20,036 nucleotides of DNA from a virus. The DNA lies in IMG/VR virus record IMGVR_UViG_3300032177_000090, positions 1 through 20,036 of that record; one strand, written 5' to 3'. Shown one piece after another: positions 8,054 to 15,900 of the stretch (positions are counted from its first letter, which is position 1; each line of letters begins with the position of its first letter). The notes under the pieces are model-generated. The model searched no databases. It saw nothing but the letters and a program-made list of their open reading frames with translations, and was not told the origin of the DNA. The translations under genes were made by a program, and so were the position numbers.

Positions 8054-8509
8054 TTATTTCAGTGAATCTGCCGACATGAAATGGGATGCCGTTCCGACAA
8101 GAGTGGAATTCGAATTATAACGTAGACTGATATCCGATTGCACCGTAAGATTACCTGTGACGCTTTCAGCTATGGAGAGCCACCTATTGGTAGACATAGG
8201 CATCCATGAATTGTTCGCCCATCCTGATGAGAATGTGGCAAGTGAAGTTCCGCCAGTCCTTTTAGCGAGAATGTCAAAATCTGAAGAAGTGCCACCAGTC
8301 AACCATGCGTAAGATGCACCAACACTACCAGTTTCGGGGTTTCCAGTAAGTTGTCCTAGCCATGTTCCATTGGCAAAGAACACATCGTTAGCCTTCGCAC
8401 TATGAGTACCAACCGAATTCATTTCTCTCGCAAGAATTGATGCACTCGGACCCGTCACAGGTGCAGCTTGCGGTGGTCCGTATGAGAGCAGTATGAGTTG
8501 CATACTCAT
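8054..8509 (-). CDS. Small adhesin-like virion protein without Hint domain
   Basis: This 151-residue protein is not a recognised family, but it is related to the N-terminal part of the Hint protein at 9093-9968 and to residues about 340-420 of the 565-residue Hint adhesin. The shared pattern runs FDILAKRTGG, then NNSWMPM, a short R-W-L-S segment, and SLRYNSNSTLVG; the Hint proteins have LDIQMQKVTG and FDVRVTKITGG, then NTWIQL and NNSWLNL, then RFRSNS and EFRRNS. Here the protein ends right after the shared domain, with no CPxCCF or Hint. It may start at 8509 (MSMQL) or 8503 (MQLIL); I chose 8509 because it forms an ATGA overlap with the preceding sulfotransferase gene. It is probably a tail-associated adhesin or fibre-tip domain, inferred from its relatives. 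Confidence 0.68.
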   Translation of the reverse strand: MSMQLILLSYGPPQAAPVTGPSASILAREMNSVGTHSAKANDVFFANGTWLGQLTGNPETGSVGASYAWLTGGTSSDFDILAKRTGGTSLATFSSGWANNSWMPMSTNRWLSIAESVTGNLTVQSDISLRYNSNSTLVGTASHFMSADSLK

Positions 8510-9093
8510 TTGAAAGTAATTCCCTTAGAGGCAAAAAGATCATAATCCATCTTATAGAAATCCTTGACCGTGGTGATTTCTTCGGCAGTGAGGGATTCTC
8601 TAGGAATGATGCGTAGGGCTTCATTTCTCCACGGAACGTCCTTCTCAGTAATATCTAGTCCAAAAATAGCTGCCAGCCGGATCACTTCATTTACATAGTC
8701 ATCAAATCGAAACCATTCTATTTCGACACCTTCCATATGAAGAAAATGGTATTGTGGAGCAAAGAATCCCACCGCAATATCGTATTCTTCTATTGTCATA
8801 TTCTCGCGCATCAGATGAGGTACCATTCTATAGTGATGCCCCATACCAGAAAGAAACCTTTCTATCGGTTCCCTGTAAAAAGAGAACACACGGTACTTTC
8901 CAGCTATAACCTCTTCTTCGATATCGGGTGCCTCTATCAATACCCGCTTTAGACACCAGTTCCAGTGTTGGTTATCTTTTCCGAAGTCTAATTCTGATTC
9001 GATAGCACTATCATGGAACATCTTACTTAGAGAAGTAGAACCAGTTCTTGAATTGAGGATGACTATCAGTTTCCGCTTTCTATCAAGTATCAT
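8506..9093 (-). CDS. Sulfotransferase-like protein, copy 1 (195 residues), altered PAPS loop
   Basis: This is the first of three sulfotransferase-like paralogues. The 3'-phosphate motif YREPIERFLSG (73-83) is perfect, but the 5'-phosphosulfate loop reads NSRTGSTS (14-21), with Arg where the family normally has the catalytic Lys (PKTGTxT). Many related small proteins keep a basic residue here, so activity is possible but less certain than for copies 2 and 3. It shares with copy 2 the segment around His43 (DNQHW against DNNHP), the LTAEEI stretch and the ending DYDLFASKGITFK. Its ATG overlaps the stop of the Hint gene by one base (TAATG), and its own stop overlaps the small adhesin gene (ATGA). 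This places it firmly in one operon with virion adhesins. Confidence 0.78.
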   Translation of the reverse strand: MILDRKRKLIVILNSRTGSTSLSKMFHDSAIESELDFGKDNQHWNWCLKRVLIEAPDIEEEVIAGKYRVFSFYREPIERFLSGMGHHYRMVPHLMRENMTIEEYDIAVGFFAPQYHFLHMEGVEIEWFRFDDYVNEVIRLAAIFGLDITEKDVPWRNEALRIIPRESLTAEEITTVKDFYKMDYDLFASKGITFK

Positions 9094-9968
9094 TAGTACA
9101 CCAACATCCCATTAGCATAGAATCGTGGATTTGCGAAAGTATAGACCTCCCATGGGTAGTACATTTCGGTGATGGAGAGAATTTCATTCTCGGTGTCGTT
9201 TTGATCTATAGCAAAATCACCGACCGCAATCTTTGCTGGCACGGTAATATCCTTGTAATCAACTGTCGGGTTGATAGAAGCGAATCCTTTTCCGCGCACA
9301 TATATTGGATGGTCTTCGGATGCCTTCAAAACTCGACCATCTGCAAATTCAATCTCATACATTCTGGTGTATTCGCGAACGATTATTTCTGTTACGGCTA
9401 CCGGAACTCGTCCACCAATAGTCATGTCGTATCCGAGGATCATATCACCAACCATCACATCTGCAATACGTTTAGTGGTTCCATCTGCCATCGTGATCAA
9501 TGTATCTGGTGTAAAGCAACATGTCGGGCAACCAGTAGAGGTACCAGTGTTTTCTGCTGTCAGGGACCATGCGACATTGGCTGCGGTTATTTCCTGTTGT
9601 GTTGAATTGGATCGAAATCTCATCCAACCAGTAACAGTTCTAATACTTCCCGGTATACCAGTTCCTACACCCCATGCTTTAGGACCGTTCAATTGGATCC
9701 ATGTGTTTACGGCATTGCCTGTCATCGCTGCCGTACCCGTCACTTTTTGCATTTGAATATCCAGATCACCTAATGCCCTGCCAACCAGCCACCGATATTG
9801 AGAAGATGTTTGACCACCCCATGTACTAGTAACGACGGCATCAACAGTGGTAATATTCATCGTACTATTTACAATACCATGAGCTATATTCAATCGTGCA
9901 GTAGCATCCTGCACATATAAGACAAGTGCCTGTGGTGCAATCTTAGTCTTCGCAACATAATGGGTCAC
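9093..9968 (-). CDS. Adhesin-like protein with C-terminal Hint (Hedgehog/intein-type) domain, 291 residues
   Basis: Residues 1-145 hold the adhesin-like domain shared with the 151- and 565-residue proteins (LDIQMQKVTG, NTWIQL, WMRFRSNS, LTAEN). Residues 151-291 are a Hint self-processing domain. Cys151-Phe152 follows CPTC; CFTPDTLITMADGTTKRI is the N-terminal block; VGDMILG follows; SEDHPIYV (217-224, His220) is the block B histidine; and it ends RFYANGMLVY. Inteins normally end in His-Asn before a downstream extein. Here the protein stops at Tyr, so splicing is unlikely, and N-terminal cleavage or ester formation in Hedgehog fashion is the expected chemistry. The start is GTG at 9968, overlapping the preceding stop (GTGA); no other Met occurs before residue 37. 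The function in the virion is inferred. Confidence 0.85.
   Translation of the reverse strand: MTHYVAKTKIAPQALVLYVQDATARLNIAHGIVNSTMNITTVDAVVTSTWGGQTSSQYRWLVGRALGDLDIQMQKVTGTAAMTGNAVNTWIQLNGPKAWGVGTGIPGSIRTVTGWMRFRSNSTQQEITAANVAWSLTAENTGTSTGCPTCCFTPDTLITMADGTTKRIADVMVGDMILGYDMTIGGRVPVAVTEIIVREYTRMYEIEFADGRVLKASEDHPIYVRGKGFASINPTVDYKDITVPAKIAVGDFAIDQNDTENEILSITEMYYPWEVYTFANPRFYANGMLVY
9096..9518 (-). other. Hint domain 1 (Cys151 to end)
   Basis: This span encodes the self-processing domain. The nucleophile codon TGC is at 9516-9518, preceded by another Cys codon (9519-9521). The domain is 141 residues with no homing endonuclease inserted, i.e. a mini-Hint. The SEDHP histidine and the VGD turn are intact, while the C-terminal His-Asn pair of inteins is absent. 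Confidence 0.85.
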
Positions 9969-12892
9969 AGTATGTCACCAGATACGATTGCCGTAGCTGT
10001 TGTTGGATAGAAGACCGTTGCGACTGAGTATCTTGCTGTCAGATTAGAAGTCAAGAATCCGGCACTGTTCAACTTCGCAACACCGGTAGTGTTTGCAATA
10101 GTCACGTTACCTGTATTAGTGCGGATGATAGTGAATGCAAAGTTAGGAGTAGCTGCCGCCGCAATCGTTAGCGTGATAGCCGATGTGCTATTACACATCA
10201 ATACCGCACCAGCCGCATTGTCTGCGTAGGTTGCACTCCCTGTGACATTGATATGAGGAATAGAAGTACCACCACCACCAGTCGTGCCCTGAATGCCCTG
10301 AGTTCCGGTTCCAGTGATACCCTGAATACCCTGAATACCCTGAATACCTTGAATACCCTGTATGCCCTGTGAACCCGCACCACCCGCCGATTCAATGCTA
10401 CCTAATACATAGATTGCATTGGTAGCCGAGTATACAACCGTGACCGCTGCATTCTGTGAAGCAATGTTCGATGTGGTGAACGTAGTGCTATTTGACTTGA
10501 GTGCGAGGTTTGCAATCGTGACGTTGCCGGTTCCCTTACGAACAATCGTGTATGCGAAACCGGAAGTTGCCGAGTTAGCGATTGTGATTGTGAGAGCCGA
10601 AGCAGAGTTGACTTCAATGATCTTACCGGCTGCGTTGTCGTTGTAGTGGGTGCTTGCAGTAATGGTGATGATAGGTGTATCAAAGATATGATCTGTGAAT
10701 ACGGTGTTTGCATTGAATGTCACATCACCAGTAAACGTGCCGCCGCCGAATGGATTTCCAGTTAGACCCTGAATACCTTGAATACCCTGTACACCTTGGA
10801 TACCCTGAATACCTTGTGTACCAGCACCAGTGATACCCTGAATACCTTGGATGCCTTGAATGCCGGTAGCTCCCTGAATACCGGTGGTGCCTTGAACACC
10901 CTGAACACCCTGCGTACCAGTACCAGTTGTTCCCTGAATACCAGTCGTTCCTTGGACACCCTGAATACCCTGAATGCCTTGTGTTCCAGTGGTGCCTTGA
11001 ATTCCAGTGGTGCCTTGCACACCCTGAATTCCCTGAATACCAGTTGTTCCCTGAATACCAGTGGTTCCTTGCACACCCTGCCGACCTTGGATACCTTGGA
11101 TACCTTGTGAGCCTGTGATACCTTGAATGCCTTGGATACCCTGAATACCTTGAATGCCAGTTGTTCCCTGAATTCCAGTGGTTCCCTGTACACCTTGAAT
11201 ACCCTGAATACCTTGTGTGCCAGTACCAGTTGTTCCCTGAATACCAGTGGTTCCCTGTACACCTTGGATACCTTGAATGCCCTGCGCACCGGTTGCACCT
11301 TGCGTACCGGTACCAGTTATTCCCTGTATGCCTTGAATACCTTGTGTGCCTGTGATACCTTGGATACCTTGAATACCAGTAGTTCCCTGTACACCCTGAA
11401 TACCTTGAATGCCTTGTGCGCCAGTCGTGCCTTGAATACCCTGAATGCCCTGCGCACCCTTATCACCAGTTCGATAGAAACCAACCGCAGTAGAAAGTCC
11501 ATTCGTCGGCAGTGCGCCAGATACGAATGCAACAGGAACCTTGCAGTAGTTCGTAGCCGCAACAATTGCACCATTGATCTTCCACACATCTACAGTAGTT
11601 CCAGCATTCGAATTATCAGCGACAATCAAATACCCATCAGTTCCATCTGTTGTCGAGTCTGCCCACTGTGTAATGAATGCATTGACAGCAACAGAAGAAC
11701 TTGTATTGGATATGAAAATGTTGGTGACAGAAGCAATGGTTCCGTTGTTATATCTGTAAGTACCAGCACCGGGATCTGCATCTGTAATAGTGGTGGAGAA
11801 AGCATAGGTGAGTCCACCTTTGCTTCCTTGTGTTCCTAGAACACCCTGAATGCCTTGGATACCTTGAATACCAGTGGTTCCTTGGATACCCTGAATGCCT
11901 TGGATACCTTGTGTGCCGGTAGTACCTTGAATTCCAGTAGTTCCCTGTACACCTTGAATGCCTTGAATGCCCTGAGTACCAGTTGTTCCTTGGATTCCTG
12001 TGGTTCCCTGTACACCTTGGATACCTTGAATACCTTGTGCGCCTGTGGTACCTTGAATACCAGTCGTTCCTTGAATTCCAGTAGTTCCCTGAATACCCTG
12101 CCGACCCTGAACGCCTTGGATACCTTGGAGTCCTTGGATACCCTGAATGCCCTGTGTTCCAGTGATACCTTGAATACCTTGGATGCCGGTAGTACCTTGA
12201 ACACCCTGTATACCTTGGATACCTTGTGTGCCGGTAGTACCTTGAATTCCAGTAGTTCCCTGTACACCTTGAATGCCTTGAATGCCCTGAGTACCAGTTG
12301 TTCCTTGGATGCCGGTGGTACCTTGAATACCCTGAATGCCTTGAGTACCGGTTACACCTTGGATGCCCTGAATACCCTGAATGCCCGTGGTACCCTGAAT
12401 ACCTTGAATTCCTTGGGTGCCAGTAGTACCTTGAATGCCAGTCGTTCCTTGAATACCCTGAATGCCTTGGATACCCTGAGTGCCGGTTGTTCCTTGGATG
12501 CCGGTTGTTCCTTGAACGCCTTGAACGCCTTGGATACCCTGCACACCAGCACCAGTTGCACCCTGAATACCGAGTACACCCTGTATACCCTGAATACCTT
12601 GGATACCCTGAATACCTTGCGGTCCTGCGACGGTACCTGCAATGACAAAGGATATGTTTGCGTTGCCCGTTGCGCCAGAATTGACGCTTACGAGAATGTC
12701 GGATGTGTTGACAAAGTTGATGCCGTTGGCATTGATGGTCGAGGCAGAGTTTGCCGAGACTAGGAGCGTAGACAAACCACCGGCACCACTGCCACCTTCG
12801 CTCTTCCACGAATAACCGTCCCATGTCCACACGGTTCCGTCAGGAGCCGTGTAGGTGGTGTCGGGTGCAGGAGAAGGAGGGAAATCTGCCAT
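9965..12892 (-). CDS. Collagen-like tail fibre protein, 975 residues
   Basis: This is a modular phage fibre. Residues 1-35 (MADFPPSPAPDTTYTAPDG, then WTWDGYSWKS) are a common fibre N-terminus. About 36-90 holds a beta domain (NANGINFVNTSDILVSVNSG) also present in the partial fibre at the right edge. Collagen-like Gly-X-Y repeats (GIQ, GTT, GVQ, GTQ) run about 92-355 and 477-711, with a short third block near 840-870. Between the first two is a phage domain starting GLTYAFSTTITDADPG and ending FYRTGDKG. Two homologous domains of about 90 residues close the protein (TASTHYNDNAAGKIIEVNS and TGSATYADNAAGAVLMCNS), separated by the short collagen block. It probably trimerises. A late-promoter-like box lies 25 bases upstream. 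It occupies the slot where T4 keeps fibre and whisker genes, but the exact virion site is unknown. Confidence 0.88.
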   Translation of the reverse strand: MADFPPSPAPDTTYTAPDGTVWTWDGYSWKSEGGSGAGGLSTLLVSANSASTINANGINFVNTSDILVSVNSGATGNANISFVIAGTVAGPQGIQGIQGIQGIQGVLGIQGATGAGVQGIQGVQGVQGTTGIQGTTGTQGIQGIQGIQGTTGIQGTTGTQGIQGIQGTTGIQGIQGIQGVTGTQGIQGIQGTTGIQGTTGTQGIQGIQGVQGTTGIQGTTGTQGIQGIQGVQGTTGIQGIQGITGTQGIQGIQGLQGIQGVQGRQGIQGTTGIQGTTGIQGTTGAQGIQGIQGVQGTTGIQGTTGTQGIQGIQGVQGTTGIQGTTGTQGIQGIQGIQGTTGIQGIQGIQGVLGTQGSKGGLTYAFSTTITDADPGAGTYRYNNGTIASVTNIFISNTSSSVAVNAFITQWADSTTDGTDGYLIVADNSNAGTTVDVWKINGAIVAATNYCKVPVAFVSGALPTNGLSTAVGFYRTGDKGAQGIQGIQGTTGAQGIQGIQGVQGTTGIQGIQGITGTQGIQGIQGITGTGTQGATGAQGIQGIQGVQGTTGIQGTTGTGTQGIQGIQGVQGTTGIQGTTGIQGIQGIQGIQGITGSQGIQGIQGRQGVQGTTGIQGTTGIQGIQGVQGTTGIQGTTGTQGIQGIQGVQGTTGIQGTTGTGTQGVQGVQGTTGIQGATGIQGIQGIQGITGAGTQGIQGIQGVQGIQGIQGLTGNPFGGGTFTGDVTFNANTVFTDHIFDTPIITITASTHYNDNAAGKIIEVNSASALTITIANSATSGFAYTIVRKGTGNVTIANLALKSNSTTFTTSNIASQNAAVTVVYSATNAIYVLGSIESAGGAGSQGIQGIQGIQGIQGIQGITGTGTQGIQGTTGGGGTSIPHINVTGSATYADNAAGAVLMCNSTSAITLTIAAAATPNFAFTIIRTNTGNVTIANTTGVAKLNSAGFLTSNLTARYSVATVFYPTTATAIVSGDIL
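10278..10371 (-). repeat. Short collagen-coding repeat, third block of the 975-residue fibre
   Basis: About ten Gly-X-Y triplets (mainly GIQ) encoded by a 9-base unit with synonymous variation. They separate the two homologous C-terminal domains of the fibre. Confidence 0.85.
10763..11460 (-). repeat. Collagen-coding repeat block 2 of the 975-residue fibre
   Basis: Continuous Gly-X-Y triplets such as GIQ, GVQ, GTT, GTQ and GRQ. The DNA is a 9-base quasi-repeat in which Gly, Ile and Gln codons vary at the third base. It contains one copy (11067-11143) of a 77-base segment also present in the partial fibre gene at 19796-19872. Confidence 0.95.
11067..11143. repeat. 77-base segment shared between two fibre genes, copy A
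   Basis: Identical to 19796-19872 in the S74 fibre gene, although the surrounding repeats are only similar. It encodes the unusual GRQG triplet. Confidence 0.93.
11898..11995. repeat. Perfect 98-base direct repeat, copy A
   Basis: Base-for-base identical to 12213-12310. Both copies are in the same reading frame of the same gene; the flanking bases differ on each side. Confidence 0.93.
12213..12310. repeat. Perfect 98-base direct repeat, copy B
   Basis: Partner of 11898-11995, 315 bases (105 codons) away. Confidence 0.93.
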
Positions 12893-12917
12893 GATTTACT
12901 CTAAGGGATTTACCCTT

Positions 12918-12925
12918 TATTTATG
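12918..12925 (-). promoter_or_regulatory. Late-promoter-like box before the 975-residue fibre gene
   Basis: CATAAATA on the minus strand in the 34-base gap between the two large fibre genes, 25 bases before the ATG. Between box and ATG a small inverted repeat (AAGGG/CCCTT, 12903-12917, 5-base loop) could form a weak hairpin in the leader. Confidence 0.65.
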
Positions 12926-12926
12926 A

Positions 12927-15900
12927 TCACATATCGTGTTCAATGTAGGTGCTAATGTAATCCATTGCTACGAAAGACGCATTGGTGTTGTTACTTCTCC
13001 ACTCTTGAATTGTGAGCATCGTGTTAGGCGCAGGCAGATTCGTCGTATCGTCTGTGATGATCTTGAAGAACGAGTTAGTAGCCGGTGCCAACATATCAAT
13101 CACACCAACAGACACCGTAGTCGAGTTAGGTGCAGCAAAGATTGCCACATCCCACAAATTGACGTTACCGACGTTGCAATACAATCCTGTGTCGATGGTG
13201 ATGGCTGTGGCTTGTGCCTTGTTGTAGACAATCCATAGCGTGTTCGATGTAGCAATCTGACACACACCAATTACGTTGGTCATTGCCGTAGGTGAGGTTG
13301 CATTAGCAATCTGTCCAATCGTGTTGGATAGACCGACAAACATGAGTGCCTTGTCCACTGCAACCGCGTCTGCAACAGCAAAGCGAGCGACAAAGTGGAA
13401 TCCACCACCGCCTACAACGTTACCTCTCCACCACTGCGCGTTAGGATGACGAATAGCTACATTCGATCCGGCAGTCGCGGCAGAGACATAACCGATACGG
13501 CGAATACTCTGGAACAATGTTGCCGGTGATGCGATTCTGGAAGTAGCGGTTCCAGTAGCCGTAGGAGCGACCATACCGAGTGCAAGAGCAGTCGTGGTTG
13601 CGTTACCGACCCAACGCCACTGCGACCAACCATTTCTTCCCAAGAATGGTTGTAGTGCTGAATCCAAACCGGATGGACCCATGAATGCGGGCATCATTCG
13701 ACCACCAACCGATTTTGCGAAAATCGCTACCGTATTTGCTGGTGGAAGTGGTGGATTGGTGTTAGACTTGAACACCTGAATCGAAGTGTTTGGTGAATTG
13801 GTTCCTATACCAATTTTCATCAGAGAAGTCGCAGCATTGAAGGTGAGGTTAGAGTTACCTACGAGTGTTCCGCCACTATTGTAGATGATTTGTTCATCTG
13901 TGCCGATGGCAGCGAGACTTCCACTCGTGCCTTGTACACCTTGAATACCCTGACTACCAGAACCAGTGATACCTTGGATACCCTGAATACCCTGAGTTCC
14001 TGTGCCAGTAATACCCTGAATGCCTTGGATACCCTGTGTACCGGCACCTGTAATACCTTGGATACCCTGAATACCTTGTGTACCAGTAATACCTTGGATA
14101 CCTTGAATACCCTGAATACCTTGTGCGCCGGTTGTGCCTTGAATACCAGTGGTTCCCTGAATACCGGTAGTACCCTGAATGCCTTGGATACCTTGCGTAC
14201 CGGCACCAGTAGTTCCCTGAATACCTTGGATACCTTGAGTACCCGCGCCTGTGATACCTTGGATGCCTTGCACACCTTGGATACCCTGAATACCTTGAGT
14301 ACCAGTTGTTCCTTGAATACCAGTCGTGCCTTGCACACCTTGGATACCTTGGATACCTTGTGTTCCGGTACCAGTTGTTCCCTGAATACCAGTGGTTCCC
14401 TGTACACCCTGAATACCTTGAATACCTTGCGTACCGGTACCAGTTGTTCCCTGTACACCTTGGATGCCTTGAATACCTTGTGATCCGGTGATACCTTGAA
14501 TGCCTTGAATGCCTTGAATACCAGTGGTTCCTTGTATACCCTGAATACCTTGCGTACCGGCACCAGTGATACCTTGGATGCCTTGAATACCTTGCGTACC
14601 GGCACCAGTCGTTCCTTGAATACCCTGAATACCTTGTGTTCCGGCACCAGTGATACCTTGAATACCCTGAATGCCTTGAATACCAGTGGTGCCTTGGATA
14701 CCTTGAATACCCTGTGTTCCGGCTCCGGTGATACCTTGCACACCCTGAATGCCTTGGATGCCTTGTGCGCCAGTCGTTCCTTGAATACCCTGAATGCCTT
14801 GGATACCTTGATCGCCTGTTGCACCGGCTGCACCGCCGAGGTTCACATCCCATCTATTGAACGTACCAGCACCGGTTGCGGTTGCCGAGTTCATGACGAG
14901 GTTTCCATTTCCGCTGTAGTATGCGGTAACGGTTCCTTCCATCTTGTGTGTTGCGTCATTAGCCGCAACGACAGACTGACCAGCCGAATATGCTAGAGAT
15001 AGACCGATATCAAACTGCTTTGTGCCTGTTCCGATAGCAACCGAAGTCGTGGATGTGGTTGCATACTTGTCACCACCAAATCCCTGAATACCTTGAGTAC
15101 CTTGGATACCCTGTACGCCTTGGATGCCTTGAGTACCTTGCGATCCAGTGATACCTTGGATACCCTGAATTCCTTGTGCGCCTGTGATGCCTTGGATACC
15201 TTGGATACCTTGTGCGCCTGTGAGTCCCTGAATGCCTTGGATGCCTTGTGCGCCAGTGAGTCCCTGAATGCCTTGGATACCCTGTGCGCCTGTGATGCCT
15301 TGGATACCTTGGATGCCTTGCGTACCGGTACCAGTTGTTCCCTGTATACCTTGAATGCCCTGAGTTCCAGCACCAGTCGTTCCCTGAATACCTTGAATAC
15401 CTTGAGTTCCGGCACCAGTGATGCCTTGGATACCTTGGATACCAGTCGTTCCTTGTATACCTTGGATGCCTTGTGTGCCAGCACCAGTGATACCTTGGAT
15501 ACCCTGAATGCCAGTGGCACCTTGGATACCCTGAATACCTTGAGTACCGGCACCTGTGATACCCTGAATGCCCTGAATGCCTTGAATACCAGTGGTGCCT
15601 TGGATACCCTGAACACCCTGCGTACCTGCACCGGTCGCACCTTGGATGCCTTGTGTGCCGGTAGTTCCTTGGATACCTTGCACACCCTGAGTACCTTGTG
15701 TTCCCTGTACTCCTTGGATACCCTGTGCGCCATCGCCACCGAGGAATCCGGCTGTACCTTGCACACCCTGAATACCTTGGATACCCTGCGAGCCATTACT
15801 TCCGACAAAGCCTGCCGTACCTTGCACACCTTGGATACCTTGCGGTCCACCTGTCTGTGCTTGATTGCGCCATTGTTCTGTTGCAAATTCATAGACAAGA

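Larger units (their letters stand above)
11826..12625 (-). repeat. Collagen-coding repeat block 1 of the 975-residue fibre
   Basis: Gly-X-Y triplets with almost no proline. The block includes a perfect 98-base direct repeat (11898-11995 and 12213-12310, offset 315 bases, in frame), which indicates a recent internal duplication or conversion. Confidence 0.95.

Noticed and set aside
12903-12917. Terminator hairpin between the two large fibre genes
   Set aside because: The stem is only 5 base pairs and no T-run follows in the direction of transcription.
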